A stretch of 64,000 nt of DNA, taken from Stappia sp. 28M-7. GTDB taxonomy: Bacteria > Pseudomonadota > Alphaproteobacteria > Rhizobiales > Stappiaceae. Made by a program: the position numbers and the translations under genes. The DNA lies in NCBI RefSeq assembly GCF_014252955.1, contig NZ_JACMIA010000003.1:1-64000 (forward strand), written 5' to 3'. The notes under the pieces were generated by a model, which did not search any database, was not told where the DNA came from, and saw only the letters and a program-made list of their open reading frames with translations. Of this stretch, positions 1 through 9,324 are shown piece by piece (position 1 is the first letter of the stretch; each line of letters opens with the position of its first letter).

Positions 1-15
1 CGGCGGCGGGTGTCG

Positions 16-975
16 TCAGCCCTGCAGGGCTTCCCACATGTCCTTGTCGCGCTGGGCCGTCCAGATACGCGGGGTATCGATGCCGAGCGCCTCATCATAG
101 GCGCGCGCCACGTTGAACGGCAGGCAGTGCTCGTAGATGGCGTAGGACGAGAACTTCGGGTCGCAGGAAGCGCGGGCAGCGTCCCAGGCTTCCTTCAGCG
201 AGCCGCCGCGCGTTGCCACCTGCGCCACCGGACGGAAGGTCGAGGTGACAAAATCGGCGGTCGCGTCGAGCGCCGCATTGACCATCTCCTTGCCGACCAG
301 CGCATCGCCCCGGCCCGGCGCGATGGCATCGACGTCGAAGGCGCGGATGCGCTCGAGCGTGCCCGGCCAGTCGCGGAAATGCCCGTCGCCGCAATAGCAG
401 GCGGAGTGGTACTCGACGATATCGCCGGTGAACATGACGTTCTGGTCCGGCACGTGGATGACGATATCCCCGGCCGTATGGGCGCGGCCCAGGAAGCTGA
501 GGTCGACGCGGCGCTTGCCGAGGAAGACGCTCATCTTGTCGGTGAAGGTGGTCGTCGGCCAGGTCAGCGGCGGAATGTCGGCGACATTCTCGTAGCCCTG
601 GAACAGGCGCGGGAAGCGCATGAACTCGGACTCACGGTCCTCCGCGCCGCGCTCGGCGACCATCGAGCGGGCCTTGTCGCTCATGATGATCGTCGGCGCC
701 TGATAGGCGGCCGCACCCAGCACGCGCACGGCGTGGTAGTGGGTCAGCACCAGATGGCTGATCGGCTTGTCGGTGACCTCGCGCACCTTCTCGATCACCT
801 TGCCGGCAAGGCGCGGGGTGGCCTGCGCCTCGACGATCATGACGCTGTCATCGCCGATGATGACGCCGGTGTTCGGATCGCCTTCGGCGGTGAAGGCCCA
901 CAGGCCCTCGCCGATCTCGGTGAAGGAGATCTTCTTCTCGGCCATGTCGCCCTGGGAGGCGAATTTCTTGCTCAC
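16..975 (-). CDS. MBL-fold metallo-hydrolase-like protein with a degenerate metal site
   Basis: 319 residues. The metallo-beta-lactamase fold is recognisable, but several metal ligands are gone. The usual HxHxDH motif reads H79-Y-H81-A-V83-R84, so Asp and the third His are replaced. The late GH motif reads G221-R222-G223, so that His is also lost. His166 (AHTAGD) and Asp185 (FTGD) remain. The three ligands of the first metal (H79, H81, H166) are therefore kept and those of the second are lost. The GTG start at 975 has an AGAGGA upstream; an ATG at 945 is the alternative. It is the last gene of the minus-strand group led by hmgA, which suggests a link to aromatic catabolism, but no substrate can be named. 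Fold assignment is firm, hydrolytic activity doubtful. Confidence 0.85.
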   Translation of the reverse strand: MSKKFASQGDMAEKKISFTEIGEGLWAFTAEGDPNTGVIIGDDSVMIVEAQATPRLAGKVIEKVREVTDKPISHLVLTHYHAVRVLGAAAYQAPTIIMSDKARSMVAERGAEDRESEFMRFPRLFQGYENVADIPPLTWPTTTFTDKMSVFLGKRRVDLSFLGRAHTAGDIVIHVPDQNVMFTGDIVEYHSACYCGDGHFRDWPGTLERIRAFDVDAIAPGRGDALVGKEMVNAALDATADFVTSTFRPVAQVATRGGSLKEAWDAARASCDPKFSSYAIYEHCLPFNVARAYDEALGIDTPRIWTAQRDKDMWEALQG

Positions 976-1047
976 GGGAGATAATCCTCTTGGTTTGAAC
1001 GGGTTGGGTCGGCGGAAGCACGGCCGCTCCCGCCGAGGGAGCGGCTC

Positions 1048-1584
1048 TCAGCCGGCCTCCGCGGCGATGATGTCGAGCTGGTCCTTCAGCGACTGCGCCT
1101 CGCCGTCCATCGGCGTGACGATGTCGTCGATGACGGCACGCCCGCCTTCCTCGATGACGAGGAAATGCGCCTCCTGGAAGCCCTGGTACTCCGCCTCGGA
1201 GCCGAAGCAGGTCAGGGCACGGAAGCGGGCGACGACGCGCGTCGCCCCGTTTTCCTGACCGGCCGGCGCGATGGAGACGTCCTGCAGCGGGCAGCCGTCC
1301 TGCGCGTTGACGACGACATCCCAGTCGAGCGGGGTGCCCATCTCCTTTGCCGATGGCGTGTCCGCCGCCTTGCGGTAGCGGGCAGCCAGATCGGCGCTGT
1401 AGAGGCTCGCAAGGCGCTCCTCGGAGAAGTAGTCCTGGAAGTCCTGCGGCGGATCGGCCCAGTTGGCCTCCGCTGCCGCCATGACCGCGCGCACCGGCTC
1501 GGTCGCATCGGCGGCCAGCACCGGCGTTGCCGCCGTGCCAAGGGCTAGAGCGGCGATTGCCGCAAGCATCCGCACAGTCTTCAT
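1048..1584 (-). CDS. Small exported protein of unknown function
   Basis: 178 residues. Residues 1-25 form a Sec-type signal peptide (MKTVRML, an Ala/Leu core, then a PVLA-AD cleavage region). The mature part is acidic and has two cysteines, about residues 98 (DGCPL) and 126 (LTCFG), which could form a disulfide in the periplasm. The ATG at 1584 follows a strong GGGAGGGAG ribosome site; a longer open frame reaching 2400 is a shadow of the neighbouring gene. It lies between the fumarylacetoacetase and MBL genes on the same strand, so it is probably co-transcribed with them. I do not recognise the family. Confidence 0.8.
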   Translation of the reverse strand: MKTVRMLAAIAALALGTAATPVLAADATEPVRAVMAAAEANWADPPQDFQDYFSEERLASLYSADLAARYRKAADTPSAKEMGTPLDWDVVVNAQDGCPLQDVSIAPAGQENGATRVVARFRALTCFGSEAEYQGFQEAHFLVIEEGGRAVIDDIVTPMDGEAQSLKDQLDIIAAEAG

Positions 1585-1622
1585 CACGAACTCCCTCCCT
1601 CGATTGGCGCCCGTGCGGGGCC

Positions 1623-2639
1623 TCAGGCCTTCTCGTATTTCTCGACCGTCTGCTCGATGGCGCCGAAGACCGAATGGCCGTCCGCGTCCTGCATCTCGAT
1701 CCGCACCGTGTCGCCGAAGCGCATGAACGGCGTCTTGGGCGCGCCGTCCTCGATGGTCTCGATCATGCGGATCTCGGCGATGCAGGAATATCCGACGCCG
1801 CCTTCGGCAACCGGCTTGCCCGGACCGCCGTCCATCTTGTTCGACACTGTGCCCGAGCCGACGATGGCGCCGGCCGACAGCGGACGGGTCTTGGCTGCAT
1901 GGGCGATCAGGGTCGGGAAGTCGAAGGTCATGTCGACACCGGCATTGGCCCGGCCGAAGGGCTGACCGTTCAGGTCGACGCGCAGCGGCAGGTGCACCTT
2001 GCCGCCGTCCCAGGCCTCGCCCAGCTCGTCCGGCGTCACCGCGACCGGCGAGAAGGCGGAAGAGGGCTTGGACTGGAAGAAGCCGAAACCCTTGCCGAGT
2101 TCGGCCGGGATCAGGCCGCGCAGCGACACGTCGTTGACCAGCATGACCAGGCGGATGGCCGCGCGGGCCTCCTCGGGCGTGGCGCCCATCGGCACGTCGC
2201 CGGTGATGACGGCGACCTCGCCCTCCATGTCGATGCCGAAGGCCTCGTCGGCCATGCGGATCGGCTCGCGCGGGGCGAGGAAGGCGTCCGAGCCGCCCTG
2301 ATACATCAGCGGATCGGTCCAGAAGCTCGCCGGCATCTCGGCATTGCGCGCCTTGCGGACCAGCTCCACGTGATTGACGTAGGCCGAACCGTCCGCCCAC
2401 TGGTAGGCGCGCGGCAACGGCGACAGCGCGTCGTGCTCGTGGAAGCGCAGGCTCGGCACCGCGTCATGCTCGAGGCTCTCGGCGAGCGTCGCCAGCTTCG
2501 GTGCGACTTCGTCCCAGTTGTCGAGGGCGGCCTGCAGCGTCGGCGCGATGTGGCTGGCCTCGGTGCAGCGGGTCAGCGACGAGTTGACGACGACGAGCTT
2601 GCCGTCGCGGCTGCCGTCGCGAAGTGTAGCGAGTTTCAT
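1623..2639 (-). CDS. Fumarylacetoacetate hydrolase
   Basis: 338 residues, FAH family. The enzyme cleaves fumarylacetoacetate to fumarate and acetoacetate, the last step of tyrosine/phenylalanine degradation through homogentisate. The N-terminal region (KLATLRDGSRDG) and the acidic metal-site motif around residues 136-144 (IDMEGEVAV) are typical, as is the C-terminal GSGTVSNK stretch. It starts three bases after the hmgA stop codon, so the two are one transcript. The maleylacetoacetate isomerase that should act between HmgA and this enzyme is not in the window. Confidence 0.93.
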   Translation of the reverse strand: MKLATLRDGSRDGKLVVVNSSLTRCTEASHIAPTLQAALDNWDEVAPKLATLAESLEHDAVPSLRFHEHDALSPLPRAYQWADGSAYVNHVELVRKARNAEMPASFWTDPLMYQGGSDAFLAPREPIRMADEAFGIDMEGEVAVITGDVPMGATPEEARAAIRLVMLVNDVSLRGLIPAELGKGFGFFQSKPSSAFSPVAVTPDELGEAWDGGKVHLPLRVDLNGQPFGRANAGVDMTFDFPTLIAHAAKTRPLSAGAIVGSGTVSNKMDGGPGKPVAEGGVGYSCIAEIRMIETIEDGAPKTPFMRFGDTVRIEMQDADGHSVFGAIEQTVEKYEKA

Positions 2640-2642
2640 GGC

Positions 2643-3968
2643 TTAGTCCCAGTTGCCCTCGAGGGTGCCGTCGAAGCGCTTTTTCAGCTGCGACCAGCAG
2701 TCGAGGTAGTTGTCCTGCAGGGTGTCGAGTTCCGCCGCGAAGCGCGTGAGGTGCTGCGGGAAGCGGGTCTCGAACATGAACGCCATGGTGCCCGTCAGCT
2801 TCTGCGGCTTCAACTCGGCGCGGCTCGCCTTCTCGAAGCCGTCGGCATCGGGTCCGTGCGGCAGCATCATGTTGTGAAGGCTCATGCCGCCGGGCACGAA
2901 GCCTTCCTCCTTGGCGTCGTAGCGGCCGTAGATCAGCCCCATGAACTCCGACATGATGTTGCGATGGTACCACGGCGGGCGGAAGGAATGCTCCGCGACC
3001 ATCCAGCGCTCGGGGAAGATGACGAAGTCGATATTCGCCGTGCCTTCCTCGCCGGACGGGGCGGTCAGCACCGTGAAGATCGACGGATCGGGGTGATCGA
3101 ACAGGATCGCGCCGACCGGCGAGTAGGTGGTGAGGTCGTACTTGTAGGGCGCGTAGTTGCCGTGCCAGGCGACCACGTCGAGCGGCGAGGCGTCGAGCTT
3201 CGTCTCGTGGAAGCGGCCGCACCACTTCACCACCAGCCGGCACGGACCTTCCTTGTCCTCGAACCAGGCGACCGGCGTCTTGAAGTCGCGCGGGTTGGCA
3301 AGGCAGTTGGCGCCGATCGGGCCGCGGTCCGGCAGGGTGAACTTGGCGCCGTAGTTCTCGCAGGCATAGCCGCGCGCCTTGCCGTCCAGCAATTCGACGC
3401 GGAACACCATGCCGCGCGGGATCACGCAGATCTCCTTGGGCACCACATCCATCACGCCGAGCTCGGTGGCGATGCGCAGCCCGCCTTCCTGCGGCACGAT
3501 CAGCAGCTCGCCGTCGGCGTTGAAGAAATACTCGTCCACCATGTCGGTATTGGCGACATAGACATGGCTCGCCATGCCGGCCTGGCCGTTGACGTCGCCG
3601 GCCGTGGTCATGGTGCGCATGCCGGTGAGGAACGTCACCGGCGTCTCGGGGATCGGCACCGGGTCCCAGCGCAGCTGGCCGAGCGCCAGCGAATGGTCGT
3701 CGACCGCCGGCGCGCTCTTCCACTCGGGCAGGGAGACGGGCGAGAAACGGCCGGAATGCTTGACCGACGGGCGGATGCGATAGAGCCAGGACCGCTCGTT
3801 GGTACCGCGCGGGGCGGTGAACGGCGAGCCGGACAGCTGCTCGGCATAAAGACCGTAGGGTGCGCGCTGGGGCGAGTTCTGCCCCTGTGGCAGGGCACCG
3901 GGCAGGGCCTCGGTCTCGAAATCATTGCCGAAGCCCGGCATATAGGCCGGGGTGTTCGAAAGCGTCAT
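2643..3968 (-). CDS. hmgA: Homogentisate 1,2-dioxygenase
   Basis: 441 residues, the usual length. It opens the homogentisate ring to maleylacetoacetate with O2 and Fe(II). The iron ligands known in the human enzyme are all present and fall at the same numbers: His335 (PWYHRN), Glu341 (SEFMG) and His371 (LPHGP). I chose the ATG at 3968 because AGGAGGG lies just upstream; the frame runs open to 4034, but that extension crosses the palindromes of the hmgA/marR intergenic region. First gene of the minus-strand operon hmgA-fah-secreted protein-MBL protein, divergent from a MarR gene that probably controls it. Confidence 0.97.
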   Translation of the reverse strand: MTLSNTPAYMPGFGNDFETEALPGALPQGQNSPQRAPYGLYAEQLSGSPFTAPRGTNERSWLYRIRPSVKHSGRFSPVSLPEWKSAPAVDDHSLALGQLRWDPVPIPETPVTFLTGMRTMTTAGDVNGQAGMASHVYVANTDMVDEYFFNADGELLIVPQEGGLRIATELGVMDVVPKEICVIPRGMVFRVELLDGKARGYACENYGAKFTLPDRGPIGANCLANPRDFKTPVAWFEDKEGPCRLVVKWCGRFHETKLDASPLDVVAWHGNYAPYKYDLTTYSPVGAILFDHPDPSIFTVLTAPSGEEGTANIDFVIFPERWMVAEHSFRPPWYHRNIMSEFMGLIYGRYDAKEEGFVPGGMSLHNMMLPHGPDADGFEKASRAELKPQKLTGTMAFMFETRFPQHLTRFAAELDTLQDNYLDCWSQLKKRFDGTLEGNWD

Positions 3969-3993
3969 GCCTGATCCCTCCTGATCCAGACAG

Positions 3994-4034
3994 TTGATAG
4001 TTGCATGTGTAACTGTTTTGTCTGAAACTATCAA
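3994..4034. promoter_or_regulatory. Candidate MarR operator between hmgA and its regulator
   Basis: A perfect 9-base inverted repeat, TTGATAGTT at 3994-4002 and AACTATCAA at 4026-4034, flanks 23 bases. An imperfect palindrome, AGTTGCATGTGTAACT (3999-4014), overlaps the left arm. Both lie between the divergent starts of hmgA and the MarR gene, the expected place for a repressor site. Binding by this MarR protein is inferred. Confidence 0.6.
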
Positions 4035-4080
4035 TGTGCGAACAGCCTGTCGGCTGATTTTGTCCGAAAAGGGGGTCGCG

Positions 4081-4524
4081 ATGACCGGACGCCTGCTGCT
4101 CGACGAGTTTCTGCCCTACCGCCTGGTCAGGGCGTCCGAACTGGTCAGCCGGCGTTTCGCCGCCCGCTACCGGGCCACCTACGGCATCAGCCGGCCCGAA
4201 TGGCGTACTTTTGCCATCCTCGGTCAGCTCGGCAACACCACGGCGACCGAGATCGGCCGCCGCTCGACCATGCACAAGACCAAGGTGAGCCGCGCGGTGG
4301 CGGCGCTGGAAAAGCGCGGCTGGCTGTCGCGCGCCACCGACGAGGCCGACCGCCGCGCCGAGCAGCTGGAGCTGACGGAGGAAGGCGCCAAGGTCTATGG
4401 CGAGCTGGTGGCGCTTGCGCGCTCGTTCCAGGCCGAACTGCTGCGCGACCTCGGGTTCGAGGCCGCCGACCGGCTCGACGCCGGCCTTTCGGCGGTGGAG
4501 AAGCGGTTCATCCGCGAGGGGTGA
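4081..4524 (+). CDS. MarR-family regulator, probably of homogentisate catabolism (HmgR-like)
   Basis: 147 residues. A winged helix-turn-helix of MarR type: the recognition-helix region ([20 protein letters not shown]) is followed by a wing with [16 protein letters not shown], the normal MarR order. The ATG at 4081 is preceded by AAGGGGG; a TTG 87 bases upstream would make the protein cover the putative operator and is unlikely. It is divergent from hmgA with about 110 bases between starts. MarR proteins in this position usually repress the adjacent operon and are released by a pathway compound such as homogentisate; that part is inference. Confidence 0.88.
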   Translation: MTGRLLLDEFLPYRLVRASELVSRRFAARYRATYGISRPEWRTFAILGQLGNTTATEIGRRSTMHKTKVSRAVAALEKRGWLSRATDEADRRAEQLELTEEGAKVYGELVALARSFQAELLRDLGFEAADRLDAGLSAVEKRFIREG

Positions 4525-4525
4525 G

Positions 4526-4548
4526 CCGCGCCCGCCGGGCGGGCGCGG
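4526..4548. terminator. Strong hairpin between convergent marR and polA
   Basis: Inverted repeat with 11-base arms around one central base (CCGCGCCCGCC and GGCGGGCGCGG) in the 33 bases between the two convergent stop codons. There is no T tract, so it is a hairpin in terminator position, not a textbook intrinsic terminator. Confidence 0.5.
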
Positions 4549-4557
4549 GCCTGGGCG

Positions 4558-7500
4558 TCAGTGCGCCTCGTCCCAGTTGTCCGCCGCGCGGGCGTCCACA
4601 TGCAGCGGCACGGACAGGGTGACCGCCGGCTCGGCCGCCGTCTCCATGACCTCGCGCACCAGGGCGATGGTGGGGTCCACCTCCGCTTCCGGCACCTCGA
4701 AGATCAGCTCGTCATGCACCTGCAGCAGCATGCGGGCGGCAAGCCTTGAGGCCGACAACCGGTCCTCCATCCGCACCATCGCCCGGCGCAGGATGTCGGC
4801 GGCAGACCCCTGGATCGGCGCGTTGATCGCCGCGCGCTCATAGAAGGCGCGGTGGTTCGGGTTGGAGGTGTTCACCTCCGGATAATGCGCCCGGCGGCCG
4901 AAGATCGTCGTCACGTAGCCATTGGCATGAACGAACTTCTTCGTCTCCTCCATGTAGTCGCGAATGCCCGGGAAGCGCTTGAAATAGGTCGAGATGTACT
5001 CCGCCGCCTCGCCGCGCGGGATGCCGAGCTGGGCGGCGAGACCGAAGGCGGAGATGCCGTAGATGATGCCGAAATTGATCGCCTTAGCACGGCGGCGAAC
5101 CATCGGGTCCATGCCCTCGATCGGCACGCCGAACATTTCCGAGGCGGTCATCGCGTGGATGTCCAACCCTTCGGAAAAGGCCTGCTTGAGCTGGGAGATG
5201 TCCGCCATGTGGGCAAGCACGCGCAGCTCGATCTGGCTGTAGTCGGCCGAGACCAGCTTCATGCCCTTTTCGGCAATGAAGGCCTTGCGGATCTTGCGGC
5301 CCGCTTCGGTGCGGACCGGGATGTTCTGCAGGTTCGGCTCGGACGAGGACAGGCGGCCGGTCGTCGTCGCCGCCAGCGCGTAGGACGTGTGCACGCGCCC
5401 GGTCTGCGGATTGACGAAACCGGGCAGCGCGTCCGAATAGGTGGACTTGAGCTTGGAAAGCTGCCGCCATTCGACGATGCGCGAGGGCAGCTCGTGCCCT
5501 TCGGCTGCCAGGTCGTCGAGCACGGAGACCGAGGTCGACCAGGCGCCGGTCTTGGTCTTCTTGCCGCCGGGCAGGCCCATCTTGCCGAACAGGATGTCGC
5601 CGAGCTGCTTCGGGCTGCCGATGTTGAAGCTTTCGCCGGCAAGCTCGTGGATCTCGGATTCCAGCGCCGCCATGCCTTGCGCGAAATCACCGGACAGGCG
5701 CGACAGCATCTGCCGGTCGATGGAGATGCCGCGCTCCTCCATGCGGGCAAGCACCGGCACCATCGGCCGCTCCAGCCGCTCGTAGACGCCGGCCATGTGC
5801 TCCGCCGCAAGCCGCGGCTTGAGCACCTGCCACAGGCGCAGGGTGACGTCCGCATCCTCCGCCGCATAGGCGGAGGCCTTGTCGAGCGGCACCTTGTCGA
5901 AGGTGGTCATCGACTTGCCCGAGCCGGCGACCTCCTTGAACGGGATCGGCGTATGGCCGAGCCAGCGCTCGGACAGCGCGTCCATGCCGTTGCCGCCCTT
6001 GCCCGCATCCAGCGCATAGGACAGCAGCATCGTGTCGTCGAAGGGAGCGACCTCGATGCCATGGCGCTTCAGCACCAGCCAGTCGTATTTGAGGTTCTGC
6101 GCGATCTTGAGGACGCCGGGGTCCTCCAGCAGCGGCTTGAGCACGGCGAGCGCCTCGCTCATCGGGATCTGGCCGGGGATCAGCCCGCCGCCGCCCAGGA
6201 GGTCGCCCTCGCCGTCCACATGGCCGAGCGGGATGTAGCAGGCGCGCCCGGGCTGCGTCGCCAGCGACACGCCGACGAGATCGGCCTGCATGGCATCGAG
6301 CGATGTGGTTTCCGTGTCGACCGCCACATGGCCGAGCTCGGTTGCTTCCGCCACCCAGGCCTTGAGCCGGTCGAGATCCATCACCGTCTCGTAGCCGGAC
6401 GGGTCGACCTTCTGGGTTACGGCCCGTTCGGCAGCGGTCTCGGCAACCGCCTGCGGGCGCCACAGCCCGCCCTCGCTTGCCGCGGCAGCAGCGGGTGCCG
6501 GCGCCGTGCCGACGGTCGGCGCTGCGCTGCCGGGAGCGGCGCTCTCCGGCTGGGCCCCGGGGCCGCCCTCCATCATCCGGCCCTTGCCGTCGGGCTCGTG
6601 CCAGCCGCGCACGACGAGGCTCGCCGGCTCGACGCCGGCAATGTCGAGGCCGGTGACCTCGCCGACCCGGCGGGTCAGGGTGGTGAACTCCATCGCCTTG
6701 AGGAAGGCGATGGCGCGGGCGCCGTCGAGTCCGTTGACGGTCAGCGCCTCGACCGGCTGCTCGACCGGCACGTCTTCCTTCAGCGTTACCAGCTGCTTGG
6801 AGATGCGCGCCTGGTCGGCGAAGGCGATAAGGTTCTCGCGGCGCTTGGCCTGCTTGATCGTGTCGGCCTTAGCCAGCAGGGCTTCCAGGTCGCCGAACTC
6901 GTTGACCAGCAGCGCGGCGGTCTTCAGGCCGATGCCAGGCACGCCGGGCACGTTGTCGACGCTGTCGCCCGCCAGCGCCTGCACCTCGATCACCTTGTCC
7001 GGACCGACGCCGAATTTCTCGAACACCTCGGCCTCGCCGAAGATCTTGTTCTTCATCGTGTCGATCATGCCGATGCGCGGACCGATCAGCTGCATCAGGT
7101 CCTTGTCGCCGGAGGCGATGGTGACGCGCGCGCCCGCCGCCGCCGCCGCACGGGCATAGGTGGCGATCAGGTCGTCGGCCTCGAAGCCTTCCTGCTCGAT
7201 GCAGTGGACCGAAAAGGCACGGGTGGCCTCGCGGATCAGCCCGAACTGCGGGATCAGGTCCTCCGGCGGCTCCGGGCGCTGGGCCTTGTACTGGGGATAG
7301 ATCTCGTTGCGGAACGTCTTCGCCGAATGGTCGAAGATCACCGCCATATGGGTCGGCTCATCGCCCTTCTCCGGCGTCAGCCCTTCCTGCAGCAGCTTCC
7401 ACAGCATGTTGCAGAAGCCGGAGACCGCGCCGACCGGTAGGCCGTCGGACTTGCGCGTCAGCGGCGGCAGCGCGTGATAGGCGCGGAAGATGAAGGTGGA

Positions 7501-7560
7501 GCCGTCGACCAGGATCAGGTGGTCGTCGGCGGTGAGGGCGGAGGCGGCTTCATTCGACAT
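4558..7560 (-). CDS. polA: DNA polymerase I
   Basis: 1000 residues. Three domains in order: 5'-nuclease (start to about 290, with LVDGSTFIFRAYHA and GDKDLMQL), a Pro/Ala-rich linker (about 330-380), 3'-5' exonuclease (about 400-580) and polymerase (about 620 to the end). The proofreading domain looks intact: DTET is present and YAAEDAD supplies the late Asp. Polymerase motifs A (SADYSQIELR), B (RRRAKAINFGIIYG) and C (QVHDELIFEV) are all there. It fills gaps in repair and removes Okazaki primers. The ATG at 7560 is preferred because the next residues match family N-termini; an in-frame ATG at 7572 is possible and neither has a clear ribosome site. Confidence 0.97.
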   Translation of the reverse strand: MSNEAASALTADDHLILVDGSTFIFRAYHALPPLTRKSDGLPVGAVSGFCNMLWKLLQEGLTPEKGDEPTHMAVIFDHSAKTFRNEIYPQYKAQRPEPPEDLIPQFGLIREATRAFSVHCIEQEGFEADDLIATYARAAAAAGARVTIASGDKDLMQLIGPRIGMIDTMKNKIFGEAEVFEKFGVGPDKVIEVQALAGDSVDNVPGVPGIGLKTAALLVNEFGDLEALLAKADTIKQAKRRENLIAFADQARISKQLVTLKEDVPVEQPVEALTVNGLDGARAIAFLKAMEFTTLTRRVGEVTGLDIAGVEPASLVVRGWHEPDGKGRMMEGGPGAQPESAAPGSAAPTVGTAPAPAAAAASEGGLWRPQAVAETAAERAVTQKVDPSGYETVMDLDRLKAWVAEATELGHVAVDTETTSLDAMQADLVGVSLATQPGRACYIPLGHVDGEGDLLGGGGLIPGQIPMSEALAVLKPLLEDPGVLKIAQNLKYDWLVLKRHGIEVAPFDDTMLLSYALDAGKGGNGMDALSERWLGHTPIPFKEVAGSGKSMTTFDKVPLDKASAYAAEDADVTLRLWQVLKPRLAAEHMAGVYERLERPMVPVLARMEERGISIDRQMLSRLSGDFAQGMAALESEIHELAGESFNIGSPKQLGDILFGKMGLPGGKKTKTGAWSTSVSVLDDLAAEGHELPSRIVEWRQLSKLKSTYSDALPGFVNPQTGRVHTSYALAATTTGRLSSSEPNLQNIPVRTEAGRKIRKAFIAEKGMKLVSADYSQIELRVLAHMADISQLKQAFSEGLDIHAMTASEMFGVPIEGMDPMVRRRAKAINFGIIYGISAFGLAAQLGIPRGEAAEYISTYFKRFPGIRDYMEETKKFVHANGYVTTIFGRRAHYPEVNTSNPNHRAFYERAAINAPIQGSAADILRRAMVRMEDRLSASRLAARMLLQVHDELIFEVPEAEVDPTIALVREVMETAAEPAVTLSVPLHVDARAADNWDEAH

Positions 7561-7635
7561 GGCGCGGATCATGCCCGCGTTGGCCGCGCGAGAAAAGCCT
7601 GCTTCTCGCGCCCTGCCCCGCTTATTTCACCTGTC

Positions 7636-8697
7636 TCATTCCGCCGCCTGGGCGACCGGGCGACGCGGCGGGTCGCGCTCCAGCCGTGCCCAGCCGGGCC
7701 GGCGGAACAGGAACCAGCCATAACCGGTGCGTTCGATCATCCACAGCAGCACCAGCGGGGCGATGACGCCGGCGGCGGTGACGATCACGGAGATCGTGCC
7801 GATATCGGGAATGATGCCTGTCTTCAGCAGCACGACGCGGGTAACCGCCATGGGGAAGAAGAAGGCGAGATAGATGACGATGGAGTTGCGCCCGCAATAG
7901 GCGAGCGGCGTGGACGCACCCGCCTGGGTCAGCAGCGCCGAGGTGACGATCACCGCCAGCGCGCCGGCGGTGCCGAGCGCCAGGCTGACCAGGGGCAGGT
8001 CGGCAAGGCCGTTGAACACCAGGAGGCCGTTTACGACGCCCCAGGCCAGCAGGCCGGCGATGCCCACGGTCATGTTGCGGCGGGCCCAGTCGGCCAGCGT
8101 GAAGGCCCGGGTGGCGAAGATGTAACCGGCGTAGAAATAGACGTAGCGCGAGCTGAACTCGTCGATCAGCACCGAGCCGGTCGAGATCGGGGCGACCTGC
8201 AGCAGGGCGGCTGCGGCCAGCACCAGCTGCCACGGTACGCCGCGGTCGTGCAGCACCTTGGTGACCACGAACATCACCGGCAGCATGTAGATGAACCACA
8301 GCGTGCCGAAGGGCTGCACATAGGCGAGAAGATATTCGCTGAAAACGCTGCCCCAGCCGGTTTCGGCGGCCATCGGCGGCGCCTTGACCACGAACTGGAT
8401 GGTCAGCCAGAGCACGTAGAAATAGGCGAAGTGGACGACCTTGCGGTCGAGATAGCGGCGCCAGGGCCGGTCGATAACCAGCGCCAGGAACAGGCCCGAG
8501 ATCATGAAGAAGTCCGGCATGCGGAACGGGCGGGCGAATTCCACCACAAGTCCCATCCAGCCTTCCAGGCCGGCGGATTTCTCGACGCCCAGCGTCGAAT
8601 GCATCATCACGACGAAGATGATGCAAAGCCCCTTGGCCGTGTCGACCCAGTCGACGCGCCCGCTGGCGGCGGCAATGTCCCTCTCCCGACCGGTCAT
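7636..8697 (-). CDS. Acyltransferase-3 family membrane protein
   Basis: 353 residues with about ten hydrophobic segments. The start (WVDTAKGLCIIFVVMMHS) is the signature of the acyltransferase-3 (OafA/OpgC) superfamily; the His in MMHS is the residue usually considered catalytic. A second hallmark, a short loop with MISGLFL, follows near residue 65. Such integral membrane proteins O-acylate periplasmic glucans, lipopolysaccharide or other sugars; the acceptor here is unknown. It lies between polA and fxsA on the same strand, with 75 bases before polA, and has no carbohydrate genes beside it. Confidence 0.85.
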   Translation of the reverse strand: MTGRERDIAAASGRVDWVDTAKGLCIIFVVMMHSTLGVEKSAGLEGWMGLVVEFARPFRMPDFFMISGLFLALVIDRPWRRYLDRKVVHFAYFYVLWLTIQFVVKAPPMAAETGWGSVFSEYLLAYVQPFGTLWFIYMLPVMFVVTKVLHDRGVPWQLVLAAAALLQVAPISTGSVLIDEFSSRYVYFYAGYIFATRAFTLADWARRNMTVGIAGLLAWGVVNGLLVFNGLADLPLVSLALGTAGALAVIVTSALLTQAGASTPLAYCGRNSIVIYLAFFFPMAVTRVVLLKTGIIPDIGTISVIVTAAGVIAPLVLLWMIERTGYGWFLFRRPGWARLERDPPRRPVAQAAE

Positions 8698-8802
8698 GTC
8701 GTCCAGCCTCCTGCTTGTCTTCCCCGAGCGGGCACCTTGCAGAAAGCGGGTATATCGCGGGTTAACCCGATCTCACGATTTGGTGAGGCGGCTCGCCGCG
8801 CG

Positions 8803-9324
8803 TCAGGAACGGTCGTTCCGGCCGTCGCCGATCTCTCCCCGCCACGGCGAGGAGCCGTTCGGTCCGCCCTTGCCGTTGTCGTCGAGGTCCGCCCAGTCGT
8901 CGCGGTCGAGATCGACCACGCCCTCGCCCTGGCTTTTCCGCCGGGCACCGGCCCGCACCACGGTCACCCGCGCGTTGCGCACCATGATCCGGGCGATGGC
9001 CGCCCGCAGCGGCGGCACGAAAAGGAGCAGGCCGAGCGCATCGGTAAGGAAGCCGGGGATCAGCAACAGCACGCTGGCGACGACGATCAGCGCGCCCTGC
9101 ATGATATCCTCGCCGGGCACCTGGCCGCGATCCATCTCGGCGCGCACGCGCCGCAGCAGCGACAGGCCCTGCAGTCGAAGCATCAAGCTGCCGGCGACCG
9201 CCGTCGCGATGGTCAGGAGCACCGTCGGCACCGCGCCGATTTCCGAGCCGACCTCGATGAAGACGAGGATCTCGAGAAGGGGGAGGCCGATGATGGCGAG
9301 AAGGATGAACAGTCCGATGGGCAT
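8803..9324 (-). CDS. fxsA: FxsA family membrane protein
   Basis: 173 residues. Two N-terminal membrane segments (FILLAIIGLPLLEILVF and TVLLTIATAVAGSLML) and a third around residues 80-105 (LIVVASVLLLIPGFLTDALG) match FxsA, an inner-membrane protein whose E. coli form relieves phage T7 exclusion by F plasmids; its normal role is unclear. The tail from about 115 is charged and cytoplasmic. It is divergent from the Tim44-like gene, an arrangement common in alphaproteobacteria, where secB is often nearby; secB is not visible here. Confidence 0.88.
   Translation of the reverse strand: MPIGLFILLAIIGLPLLEILVFIEVGSEIGAVPTVLLTIATAVAGSLMLRLQGLSLLRRVRAEMDRGQVPGEDIMQGALIVVASVLLLIPGFLTDALGLLLFVPPLRAAIARIMVRNARVTVVRAGARRKSQGEGVVDLDRDDWADLDDNGKGGPNGSSPWRGEIGDGRNDRS

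Noticed and set aside
1527-3974. 815-codon plus-strand frame opposite hmgA and fah
   Set aside because: Low-complexity shadow; both minus-strand genes have intact catalytic residues.
4852-7440. 862-codon plus-strand frame opposite polA
   Set aside because: No domain signature; polA on the minus strand explains the interval fully.
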